From Amorphoplanes friuliensis DSM 7358 (GTDB lineage Bacteria > Actinomycetota > Actinomycetes > Mycobacteriales > Micromonosporaceae), in NCBI RefSeq assembly GCF_000494755.1, contig NC_022657.1:2828001-2892000 (forward strand): a stretch of 64,000 bases of DNA, given 5' to 3'. How positions within the stretch are numbered: position 1 is the stretch's first letter; each line of letters starts with the position of its first letter. Position numbers and translations under genes: made by a program. Shown one piece after another: positions 16,902 to 24,601 of this stretch. The notes below the pieces were generated by a model. It saw only the letters and a list, made by a program, of their open reading frames with translations. It did not search any database and was not told the DNA's origin.

Positions 16902-19900
16902 ATGCATGACAACGACACCCAGGCGCAAATGCGCATCGGCAACCTGGTGAGCACCCGGCTCGGTCCGCGCCTTTTCCGCCGCGTCGCCCCTCTCACGGTG
17001 ACGGCCTGGGAAGTGCCCGGCGAGCCCGTCCCGTTCGCGGAAGCCGTCAGCCAGTCCTTCCAGCCGTTCTCGGCCGGCGACCGCTGGAGCAGGCCGTGGG
17101 GCACGACGTGGTTCCACGTCACCGGGCAGGTGCCGGAGGACTGGGGACACGACGGCACCACGGTCCAGTTGCTCGTGGACATCGGCTTCAGCGGACTGCT
17201 GCCGGCTTTCCAGGCGGAAGCGCTGGTGTACCGGCCCGACGGCTCGATCGTGAAGGGCATCGAGCCGTTCAACCACGTGGTGGACGTCGACCCGGCCGGT
17301 GGTGCGGAGATCGACTTCTACGTCGAGGCCGCGTCGAACCCGAACATGCTCGAGCACTTCTTCGTCACGACGCTCGCCTCGGCGGCCGGGGGTGCACCAC
17401 TGCCGTCCGGATTCGCCTCGCCGCGCAGGGCGGACGTGCTCCACCTGGGTGACCCGGCGACGGCGGGTACCGACCCCATCTACACCTTGCGCCAGGTCGC
17501 CCTGGTCGAACGGGATCTCGCGGTGGACGCGCTGCTCCAGGACGTCTCCGTTCTCATGGGGCTGCTGGGCCAGCTCGACCCGGCGTCGCCGCGCCGGGCG
17601 GCGATCCGCCATGCCCTCGAGCGGATGTGCGACATCCTCGACCCGGACGACATCGCCACCACGGTCACGCCGGCCCGCAGCGTGCTGAGCGACGTCCTGG
17701 CCTCACCCGCCCACCCGAGCGCCCACTCGATCGTGGCAGTGGGCCACGCGCATCTCGACTCGGCGTGGTTGTGGCCGACCCGGGAGACCGTTCGCAAGGC
17801 CGCGCGCACCTTCTCGAACGTGCTGACGCTGATGGACGCCGACCCCGGCTTTGTCTTCGCCGCCTCCAGCGCCCAGCAGTTCGCCTGGGTCAAGCAGTTC
17901 TATCCGGAGCTGTTCGAGCGTATTCGCGAGCGGGTCCACGAGGGACGGTTTGTTCCGGTCGGTGGCATGTGGGTCGAGAGCGACGCGAACATGCCCGGCG
18001 GAGAGGCTCTGGTGCGCCAGTTCCTGCTCGGGCAGAACTTCTTCCTCCGGGAGTTCGGCATCCTGTCGAGCGAGGCGTGGCTGCCGGACTCGTTCGGCTT
18101 CACCGCGGCGTTCCCGCAGATCGCCCTGTCAGCGGGTACCGACAGCTTTCTGACCCAGAAGTTGTCCTGGAACGACACCAACCGGATGCCGCATCACACC
18201 TTCCTGTGGGAGGGCCTCGACGGCAGCCGGATCTTCACGCACTTCCCGCCCAACGACACCTACGGCTCCGACCTCGGCGCCGCCGATCTGGCCAAAGCCC
18301 AGCGCCAGTACGCCGAACGGGGCGCTTCGAACGTCTCGCTGACCCTGTTCGGCTGGTCCGACGGCGGGGGAGGCCCTACCCCCGAGATGCTCGGGGCAGC
18401 CCGCCGCAACGGTGACCTGGAGGGCGCCCCGCGCGTCACGCTCGGCTCACCGTCGCAGTTCTTCGCCGAGGCCCGGCGGACTTTGCCCGAGCCCGCCGTC
18501 TGGTACGGCGAGATGTACCTCGAGGCGCACCGCGGCACGTACACGAGCCAGGCCAGAACCAAGCTGGGCAACCGGCGCAGCGAACACCTCCTGCGTGAAG
18601 CCGAGCTCTGGAGCGCCACCGCCGCGGTCCGCGGGCTGATCGACTACCCGTACGGTGAGCTCGAATCGATCTGGCAGACGGTGCTGCTGCAACAGTTCCA
18701 CGACATCCTGCCGGGATCGGCGATCGCCTGGGTGCACGACGAGGCCGAGGAGCACTACCGGCAGGTCGCCGTCCGGCTGGAGGAGCTCATCGGCACCGCC
18801 CAGCGGGCCCTGGCCGGCCACGGTACGGAGACGGTCGTCTTCAATGCCGCCCCCGTGATCGCGGATGCCGTCACGGCCCTGGGCGCCACGGTTGCCGGCG
18901 CTCCGGGGCCGGCGGTGGCCCCGGAGCGGACCGACTCCGGTTATGTGCTGCAGAACGACCGTGTTGTCGTGCGTTTCGACACGACCGGTCTCCTCGTCTC
19001 GTTCGTCGACCGGAACACCGGCCGGGACCTGATCGCGCCGGGCGAGGCAGCGTCGGTGCTGCAGATCTTCCGGGACATCCCCGCCATGTTCGAGGCGTGG
19101 GACATCGACCGCTCCTACCAGCGGTCGGTGACCGAGCTGCGGACCCCGGACTCCGTCGAGATCACCGACCGGGACCTGCTGGTACGGCACAGTTACGGCA
19201 ACTCCTCCGTGGTCCAGCGGTACCGGCTGGCCGGAAGTGACGCCGAGGTGCAGATCGAGACAACCGTGGACTGGCACGAGCAGGAGAAGCTGCTCAAGCT
19301 GGCGTTCCCCCTCGACCTGCGGGCCGACCAGGCCGCCTCGGAGATCCAGTTCGGTCACGTCCTGAGGCCGACCTTCGTCAACACCACCTGGGACCACGCC
19401 CGCTTCGAGACGGTCGCGCACCGGTGGGTGCACGTGTCGGAGGGCGGCTTCGGCGCCGTGGTCGCCAACGGGTCCACCTACGGCCACGACATCACGCGGT
19501 CGGTCCGCGACGACGGGGGGACCACCACGCTGGTCCGTGAGTCGCTGCTGCGGGCGCCGAAGTACCCGGACCCCGAAGCCGACCAGGGTGTTCATGTGCT
19601 GCGTACCTCGCTCGGTGTTGCTGCCGACGTCCTCCACGCGGCGTCCGCGGGCTACCGCATGAATCTTCCGGCCCGTGCCGTGGACAACGCCGACCACGGC
19701 GTCGAGCCCGTCGTGAGTATCTCGGCGCCGTCGGTGTACGTGGAAGCGGTCAAGCTGGCGGAGGACCGTTCCGGCGACCTCATCGTGCGGCTCTACGAGG
19801 CAGCGGGAACACGGGTGCGCTCGCTGATCCGGCCGGGCTTCGCCTTCACCACCGCCTGGTCGACCGACCTCCTCGAGCGTCCTGTCGACGAGCAGAAGTG

Positions 19901-19985
19901 GCACTCCCCGGACAGCATCGAACTCGAGTTCCGGCCGTTCCAGATCGTGACGCTGCGCATCACTCCAGAGCGTGCGAAGAGCTGA
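16902..19985 (+). CDS. Alpha-mannosidase, glycoside hydrolase family 38
   Basis: 1027 residues, usual for bacterial GH38 enzymes. The catalytic domain begins near residue 279 with VGHAHLDSAWLWPTRETVRK (metal-binding His and Asp), continues through ESDANMPGGEALVRQF, and has the probable nucleophile Asp in AWLPDSFGFTAAFPQ near residue 397; HTFLWEGLDGSRIFTHFPP and LFGWSDGGGGPT are further family landmarks. The C-terminal half is the beta-sandwich region of the family. There is no signal peptide, so it acts on imported, mannose-containing oligosaccharides in the cytoplasm using a divalent metal. It is preceded by a perfect palindrome shared with the MFS gene and is divergent from the TetR gene. 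No clear Shine-Dalgarno sequence before the ATG. Confidence 0.92.
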   Translation: MHDNDTQAQMRIGNLVSTRLGPRLFRRVAPLTVTAWEVPGEPVPFAEAVSQSFQPFSAGDRWSRPWGTTWFHVTGQVPEDWGHDGTTVQLLVDIGFSGLLPAFQAEALVYRPDGSIVKGIEPFNHVVDVDPAGGAEIDFYVEAASNPNMLEHFFVTTLASAAGGAPLPSGFASPRRADVLHLGDPATAGTDPIYTLRQVALVERDLAVDALLQDVSVLMGLLGQLDPASPRRAAIRHALERMCDILDPDDIATTVTPARSVLSDVLASPAHPSAHSIVAVGHAHLDSAWLWPTRETVRKAARTFSNVLTLMDADPGFVFAASSAQQFAWVKQFYPELFERIRERVHEGRFVPVGGMWVESDANMPGGEALVRQFLLGQNFFLREFGILSSEAWLPDSFGFTAAFPQIALSAGTDSFLTQKLSWNDTNRMPHHTFLWEGLDGSRIFTHFPPNDTYGSDLGAADLAKAQRQYAERGASNVSLTLFGWSDGGGGPTPEMLGAARRNGDLEGAPRVTLGSPSQFFAEARRTLPEPAVWYGEMYLEAHRGTYTSQARTKLGNRRSEHLLREAELWSATAAVRGLIDYPYGELESIWQTVLLQQFHDILPGSAIAWVHDEAEEHYRQVAVRLEELIGTAQRALAGHGTETVVFNAAPVIADAVTALGATVAGAPGPAVAPERTDSGYVLQNDRVVVRFDTTGLLVSFVDRNTGRDLIAPGEAASVLQIFRDIPAMFEAWDIDRSYQRSVTELRTPDSVEITDRDLLVRHSYGNSSVVQRYRLAGSDAEVQIETTVDWHEQEKLLKLAFPLDLRADQAASEIQFGHVLRPTFVNTTWDHARFETVAHRWVHVSEGGFGAVVANGSTYGHDITRSVRDDGGTTTLVRESLLRAPKYPDPEADQGVHVLRTSLGVAADVLHAASAGYRMNLPARAVDNADHGVEPVVSISAPSVYVEAVKLAEDRSGDLIVRLYEAAGTRVRSLIRPGFAFTTAWSTDLLERPVDEQKWHSPDSIELEFRPFQIVTLRITPERAKS

Positions 19986-20078
19986 GGCCGGCTTCCCGTC
20001 ACAAAAGGTGGAACCGGCCGGGCACTTTCCGGCTCCCGCCATCGACTTACCTCCATATGCCGATAGTGGGGAGTCACG

Positions 20079-20789
20079 ATGCAACGCAGAAGTCTGCTCG
20101 GATCGGCCCTGGCCGGAACAGCCGCCGCAGCCGGGTTGGGGGCGCCGGCCCGGGCCGCCACCAAGGGATGGTCGCCGGAGCATCCGATGCGGGTCCAGAT
20201 CGTGCTGTTCGACGGCGTGGAGGAACAGGATTTTGTCGGCCCTTATGAGGTGTTCTCCCTCGCCGGTCGTCAGAGCTCCGGAGCGGTGCGCGTCGGCTAC
20301 GTGACCAGCGGCGCGCCGCGCGTTGTCACTGCGGCGTTCGGCACGCAGGTCACCGTCGCGAATGGCTGGTCGCCGGGCGAGGCCGACCTGATCGTCGTAC
20401 CCGGCGGTGGCTTCGCCCGGCGTACCGGACCCGGCATCTGGGCCGAGATCGCCGACGGTGACCTGCCCCGCAAGCTCGCCGCCGCGGTGAAGGACGGAGT
20501 GCTGGTCACCTCACTGTGCACCGGTGCCATTCTGCTGGCCGAGGCCGGACTGACCGCCGGACGCCCGTGCACCACGCACACCGGCGCGAAGGAGGAGCTG
20601 GCCGCTCGCGGGGGAGAGGTGATCGACGCCCGCGTGGTGGACGACGGTGATCTGGTCACCTCCGCCGGCGTCACCTCGGGCCTGGAGCTGGCACTGCACC
20701 TGGTCCGCCGCGAGATCGGCGCGGCTGTGGCCGTACGCGTGGAGACCATCCTGGAATACGAGGCTCGCGGCACCGTCTGGGCGAAGTAG
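20079..20789 (+). CDS. Exported DJ-1/PfpI family protein with Tat-type signal
   Basis: 236 residues. The N-terminus MQRRSLLGSALAGTAAAAG ending at APARA-A looks like a twin-arginine signal peptide, unusual for this mostly cytoplasmic fold. The rest is a DJ-1/PfpI domain: IVLFDGVEEQDFVGPYEVF, IVVPGGGF, and the nucleophile elbow TSLCTGAILLAEAGL with the conserved Cys, followed by TTHTGAKEEL. Family members include glutamine-amidotransferase-like hydrolases, isonitrile hydratases and chaperones, so activity cannot be fixed. It stands alone between the mannosidase and the convergent hydratase gene. Confidence 0.82.
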   Translation: MQRRSLLGSALAGTAAAAGLGAPARAATKGWSPEHPMRVQIVLFDGVEEQDFVGPYEVFSLAGRQSSGAVRVGYVTSGAPRVVTAAFGTQVTVANGWSPGEADLIVVPGGGFARRTGPGIWAEIADGDLPRKLAAAVKDGVLVTSLCTGAILLAEAGLTAGRPCTTHTGAKEELAARGGEVIDARVVDDGDLVTSAGVTSGLELALHLVRREIGAAVAVRVETILEYEARGTVWAK

Positions 20790-20806
20790 AGCCGACCGGC
20801 GGCCCG

Positions 20807-21643
20807 TCACGACGTCAGGACCTCGTTGAGGATTTTCTCGAGCTGCTGCTCGCCCGCTCGGGTCTGCACGCCGGCCGCGAGCAGCCGATGGGCCAGCGCC
20901 GACACCTCCGGGAACGAGAGGCGGGCCACCTGGGCGCTCTCCGCCGAGATGTCGGGCCGGGTGTAGTCGGCCGCCCCGACCGCGGTCTTGACCACCTCGA
21001 TGATGGTCGGCCCGAGCGCCGCGACACGGCGCGCCAGTGTGGTGACGAAGGTGTCGAGCTCGTCCGCCGGCACCGCGCGGTTGATCAGCCCGTACCGCTC
21101 GGCCAGCTCCGCGCCGACCAGTTCACCGCCGAGGATGAGTTCCAGGGCCCGCGGGCGCCCGATGAGCGAGGTCATGTACTGCGTGCCACCGCCGCCCGGG
21201 TAGATGCCCATCAGCGTTTCCGGCTGCGCCTGACCGGACCGGCCGATCGCCGCGAAACGCATGTCCAGCGCCATGAGCAGTTCGTTGCCGCCGCCGCGGG
21301 CGAAGCCTGCGAGCTTGCCGATGGTGACCTGCCGCAACGCCCGGATCTGCTCGTGCAGGAGCTGGAGAGGGTTGCTGATGCCGGGCGGCAGGCTGTCGTC
21401 GGGCGCCAGTGCGGACGGGTCGGTGAGGAAGGCCATGTCACCGTGCGCGATGAAGAACTCCGGGTCGGCACTGTCGAAGACGATCACCTGGACTGTGTCG
21501 TCGTCGCCGACCCGCGCCACGAAACTCAGCAGTGAGGTGATCAGCGTACGGTCGAGGAGGTTGAGCGGCGGGTGGTCGAGCGTGACCGTGGCCACGCCGT
21601 GCTGGACGTCGACCCTGAGGGCCGGCAGGTCTGCGTAAGTCAT
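20807..21643 (-). CDS. Enoyl-CoA hydratase/isomerase family protein
   Basis: 278 residues with a crotonase fold: VATVTLDHPPLNLLDRTLI at the start, FIAHGDMAFL, and the oxyanion-hole segments KLAGFARGGGNELLMALDMRFA and GIYPGGGGTQYMTSLIGR. The GGGN in place of GGG[CA]E and PGGGG are typical of divergent actinobacterial members, so the exact reaction on a CoA thioester is uncertain. The ATG lies only seven bases after a probable -10 (TTAGCG), suggesting a leaderless transcript. The divergent MerR gene and the perfect palindrome in between imply MerR control. Confidence 0.82.
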   Translation of the reverse strand: MTYADLPALRVDVQHGVATVTLDHPPLNLLDRTLITSLLSFVARVGDDDTVQVIVFDSADPEFFIAHGDMAFLTDPSALAPDDSLPPGISNPLQLLHEQIRALRQVTIGKLAGFARGGGNELLMALDMRFAAIGRSGQAQPETLMGIYPGGGGTQYMTSLIGRPRALELILGGELVGAELAERYGLINRAVPADELDTFVTTLARRVAALGPTIIEVVKTAVGAADYTRPDISAESAQVARLSFPEVSALAHRLLAAGVQTRAGEQQLEKILNEVLTS

Positions 21644-21656
21644 ACGAGAACGCTAA

Positions 21657-21678
21657 AACTTCACATGGATGTGAAGTT
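21657..21678. promoter_or_regulatory. MerR-type operator/promoter
   Basis: Arms AACTTCACAT (21657-21666) and ATGTGAAGTT (21669-21678) are a perfect 10-2-10 inverted repeat. Read on the - strand it fills the gap between TTGAAC (-35, 21676-21681) and a TTAGCG -10, a spacer of about 19 bases, the long spacer typical of promoters that MerR proteins activate by twisting DNA. Confidence 0.75.
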
Positions 21679-21713
21679 CAAGAGTTCGTGACAGCAAACA
21701 CTGGGAGAGCCTG

Positions 21714-22082
21714 ATGCGGATCGGGGACCTGGCTGCGCGCACCGGCGTGAGCACCCGCTCGTTGCGGTACTACGAGGAGCAGGGACTGCTCGGCAGCAGG
21801 CGAAGTGCGGGCGGCCACCGGCACTACACCGAGGACGAGGTCGACCGGGTCGCCTACCTTCAGCGGCTCTACGCGGCGGGCCTGTCCAGCGAGACGATCC
21901 TCAGCGTGCTGCCGTGCCTCGTGTCGCCGAGCCAGGCCGCGTCCGACCATGCGTTCGAGCGTCTGGTGGAAGAGCGCGACAAGCTTGTCACGCACATCGG
22001 CGGGCTCACCACGACGCTGGAATCGCTCGACGAACTGATCGCTGCGAACCGGGCCCGCAGGGCAGCAACGCCCCCGCGTTGA
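21714..22082 (+). CDS. MerR family transcriptional regulator
   Basis: 122 residues. MRIGDLAARTGVSTRSLRYYEEQGLL is the MerR winged helix-turn-helix, RHYTEDEVDRVAYLQRLYAAGLSSETI the second part, and a dimerisation coiled coil (ERLVEERDKLVTHIGGLTTTLESLDELI) ends the protein. A single Cys (LPCLVSP) precedes the coiled coil; there is no Cys cluster of SoxR or metal sensors, so the signal is unknown. It is divergent from the hydratase gene across the operator 21657-21678. GGGAG precedes the ATG. Confidence 0.88.
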   Translation: MRIGDLAARTGVSTRSLRYYEEQGLLGSRRSAGGHRHYTEDEVDRVAYLQRLYAAGLSSETILSVLPCLVSPSQAASDHAFERLVEERDKLVTHIGGLTTTLESLDELIAANRARRAATPPR

Positions 22083-22121
22083 GCCCTCACCATCGAGCCG
22101 TTCTTGGACCAGAATTCCGGC

Positions 22122-23105
22122 CTACCGGTTGCCGGCCCCGGTACGGGCGTCGAAGCGCCGGCGGTATTCCGACGGCGAGGTGTCGAAGGCGGCGGCGAAG
22201 CTCTGCCGCAGGGTGACGGTGCTGCCGAAGCCGCAGGCGTCAGCGACCTGGTCGATCGCGAGGTCGGTCGTTTCCAGCAGTCGCCGGGCTTCGTCGAGGC
22301 GCTGCTGTTTCACCCACACTGCGGGCGTGACACCTGTGGAGGCCTGGAACGCCCGGATGAAGGTACGCCGGCTCAGATGCGCCACCTCGGCCAGTCGTTC
22401 GACCGGCAGGGGCTCGGCCAGATGCAGCAACGCCCACTCGATCACGACGGCGATCGGATCGTTCGCCAGGTGCGCGGGTAGCGGCCGCTCGATGTACTGC
22501 GCTTGCCCGCCTTCGCGGTGAGGGGCCACCACGAGGCTGCGGGCGACCCGGTTGGCTGCCGCGGCGCCGAGCCTGACGCGTACCAGGTGCAGGCAGGCGT
22601 CGATGGCCGAGGCGGTGCCGGCGGAGGTCAGCACGTCGCCGTGGTCGATGTACAACACGGAAGCGTTCACGCCGATGTCGCGGTGACGCGCCGCCAGCAT
22701 GTCGACGGCCTGCCAGTGCGTCACCGCGGTACGCCGCGACAGCAGCCCGGCATCGGCGACGGCGACGGCCCCGAGGCACAGTCCGGCGACCGTGGCGCCG
22801 CGGTCATGGGCTGTCGTCAGGATGCGCCGAAATTGCGCACCAGCGACGCGACCGTCCTCGAACCAGGAGGGGACGACCACGATGTCGGCCTCCTCGGTGA
22901 CCTCGGGACCCTGGACGTCGCCGATCCGGTACCCCTCAGCGGTGCGGACGGAGCCGGCGCGGTCGGCGAAGAGCACTGTCGTCCACTGACCCAGCCCTTG
23001 CCGCCTGACCTCGTCGAAGACGAGCTGCGGCACGGAGAGATGGAACATCGTGACGCCGTCGAAGGCGTAGACAGCGATGCGCAGCGCACCCCCGGAAGTT
23101 GGCAC
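22122..23105 (-). CDS. AraC family regulator with N-terminal DJ-1/PfpI domain (GlxA-like)
   Basis: 327 residues from the GTG at 23105; the frame is open further upstream but the domain begins right here (LRIAVYAFDGVTMFHLSVPQLVFDEV). Residues up to about 190 form a DJ-1/PfpI-like sensor domain with the elbow AGLCLGAVAVADAG, and the C-terminal 110 residues are an AraC pair of helix-turn-helices (VERLAEVAHLSRRTFIRAFQASTG and IDQVADACGFGSTVTLRQSF). Such proteins regulate a neighbouring enzyme gene; the isochorismatase gene lies divergently 112 bases away. No strong ribosome binding site is visible before the GTG. Confidence 0.85.
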   Translation of the reverse strand: MPTSGGALRIAVYAFDGVTMFHLSVPQLVFDEVRRQGLGQWTTVLFADRAGSVRTAEGYRIGDVQGPEVTEEADIVVVPSWFEDGRVAGAQFRRILTTAHDRGATVAGLCLGAVAVADAGLLSRRTAVTHWQAVDMLAARHRDIGVNASVLYIDHGDVLTSAGTASAIDACLHLVRVRLGAAAANRVARSLVVAPHREGGQAQYIERPLPAHLANDPIAVVIEWALLHLAEPLPVERLAEVAHLSRRTFIRAFQASTGVTPAVWVKQQRLDEARRLLETTDLAIDQVADACGFGSTVTLRQSFAAAFDTSPSEYRRRFDARTGAGNR

Positions 23106-23216
23106 GATTTCATCGTAACGCTGCACCTGTGCCAATGGTCGGCAAGGCTCGCGGCCCGCAGACTCGACATGTCGCCCACCGCCGCGGCGGCACCCCACCT
23201 CGAGGAGCTCACGATC

Positions 23217-23855
23217 ATGACCGACCCGCGCCGCGCCCTCATCGTCATCGACGTGCAGCAGGAGTACTTCAGCGGTCCGCTGGAGATCCAGTACCCGCCG
23301 CACGCCGACTCGCTGATCCAGATCACGCGAGCGATCGACGCGGCCACCGCCGCGGGCATCCCCGTCGTCGCGGTCCAGCACACCATGGGGGAGGACGCAC
23401 CCGTGTTCAACCCCACCCAGCCGGGCTTCCAGCTGCATCCGGAGGTCGAAAGCCGCAACACCGGCGGATGGAAGTCCATCGTCAAGCAGTACGGCACCGT
23501 CTTCGCCGGCACCGACCTGCTCGCCTGGCTGCAGGAACGCGACATCGACACCATCACTCTCGTCGGCTACATGACCAACAACTGTGTGCTCGCCTCCGCC
23601 GCCGAGGCCGAGACCCACGGACTGGCCGCCGAGGTGCTCGCCGACGCCACCGGTGCGATCAACATCGCCAACGACGCCGGTTTCGCCGACGCCAAGACGA
23701 TCCACACCACGCTGATGGCCCTGCTCAACTCGAACTTCGCCGCCGTCACCGACACGGCGACCTGGTCGGATGCTGCCGCCACGGGCCGGTCGCTGGCCAA
23801 GCCCGACCTCGGCGCCTCCGCCGTCACCGGCGCCCAGCGCGCCGGACAAGCCTGA
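23217..23855 (+). CDS. Isochorismatase/cysteine hydrolase family protein
   Basis: 212 residues from the ATG at 23217, chosen because GAGGAG lies ten bases upstream; in-frame codons further up lack this. RALIVIDVQQEYFSGPLEI supplies the conserved Asp, and TLVGYMTNNCVLASAAEAETHG carries the nucleophilic Cys of the family. Members hydrolyse isochorismate, nicotinamide, N-carbamoylsarcosine or similar small substrates in the cytoplasm. The divergent GlxA-like regulator probably controls it. The specific substrate cannot be read from the sequence. Confidence 0.85.
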   Translation: MTDPRRALIVIDVQQEYFSGPLEIQYPPHADSLIQITRAIDAATAAGIPVVAVQHTMGEDAPVFNPTQPGFQLHPEVESRNTGGWKSIVKQYGTVFAGTDLLAWLQERDIDTITLVGYMTNNCVLASAAEAETHGLAAEVLADATGAINIANDAGFADAKTIHTTLMALLNSNFAAVTDTATWSDAAATGRSLAKPDLGASAVTGAQRAGQA

Positions 23856-23873
23856 CCCACGCCCGTACCGAAC

Positions 23874-23889
23874 CTGAAGTTTGCTTCAG
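23874..23889. promoter_or_regulatory. CTGAAG/CTTCAG inverted repeat before the two-component genes
   Basis: CTGAAG-TTTG-CTTCAG, flanked by AC and G, ends 25 bases before the response-regulator start. Nearly the same word, ACCTGAAG..GCTTCAGG, recurs at 26067-26085 before the DUF2079 gene, which suggests a binding site for the response regulator itself. Confidence 0.55.
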
Positions 23890-23914
23890 GAGCTGGAGGC
23901 CCGGTGCTGGCAGG

Positions 23915-24601
23915 ATGGCCAGGGTGCGACTGCTGGTGGTGGAAGACGAGCGGGAACTGGCCGAGTCGCTGCGCCGGGGTCTGGTGGCGGAGGGTTACAC
24001 CGTCGATGTGGCTCACGACGGGGTCACCGGGCTCGAGTACGCCCTGACCGAGGGCTATCAGGCCATCATCCTCGACCTGATGCTGCCCCGCCTGAACGGG
24101 TTTCTGGTGTGCGCCCGGCTCAGGGAGTCGAAGGTCGCCACGCCGGTGCTGGTGCTCACGGCCAAGGATGGTGAGTACGACGAGGCGGAGGCCCTGGACA
24201 CCGGGGCTGACGACTACCTGACCAAGCCGTTCTCGTACGTCGTCCTGCTGGCCCGCGTCCGAGCCCTGCTGCGCCGGGGCGGGGAGCCCACGCCGGCGTT
24301 GCTGAGAGTGGGCGATCTGGTCGTGGATCAGGCGCAGCGCCGCTGCTCGCGGGGGTCGACGGCGATCACGCTGACCGCCAAGCAGTTCTCGGTGCTGGCC
24401 TGTCTGGCGCGCCGGGCGAACGCGGTGGTCGGCAAGGCGGAGATCCTGGACGAGGTGTGGGACGCGGCCTACGACGGTGACGTCAACATCGTGGAGGTCT
24501 ACATCCGGGCATTGCGCCTGGGTATCGATGTGCCGTTCGGTGTCCGGAGCATCGAGACGGTCCGCGGCGTGGGTTACCGGTTGGTGGACGGCCGTGGTTA
24601 G
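23915..24601 (+). CDS. Response regulator, OmpR/PhoB class
   Basis: 228 residues. The receiver domain starts RLLVVEDERELAESLRRGL (acidic pocket), has the phospho-acceptor Asp near residue 54 in ILDLMLPRLNG, the Thr/Lys signature TAKDGEYDEAEALDTGADDYLTKPFS, and is followed by a winged-helix effector domain ending TVRGVGYRLVDG. GTG 24594 of the kinase gene overlaps its end by eight bases, so both are coupled. An inverted CTGAAG repeat sits just upstream and again after the kinase gene, suggesting autoregulation. A GTG at 23924 is an alternative start. Confidence 0.92.
   Translation: MARVRLLVVEDERELAESLRRGLVAEGYTVDVAHDGVTGLEYALTEGYQAIILDLMLPRLNGFLVCARLRESKVATPVLVLTAKDGEYDEAEALDTGADDYLTKPFSYVVLLARVRALLRRGGEPTPALLRVGDLVVDQAQRRCSRGSTAITLTAKQFSVLACLARRANAVVGKAEILDEVWDAAYDGDVNIVEVYIRALRLGIDVPFGVRSIETVRGVGYRLVDGRG

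Noticed and set aside
18447..20183. Long - strand open frame opposite the alpha-mannosidase
   Set aside because: No domain similarity, Arg/Gly/Val-rich composition, and full overlap with a well-supported GH38 gene.
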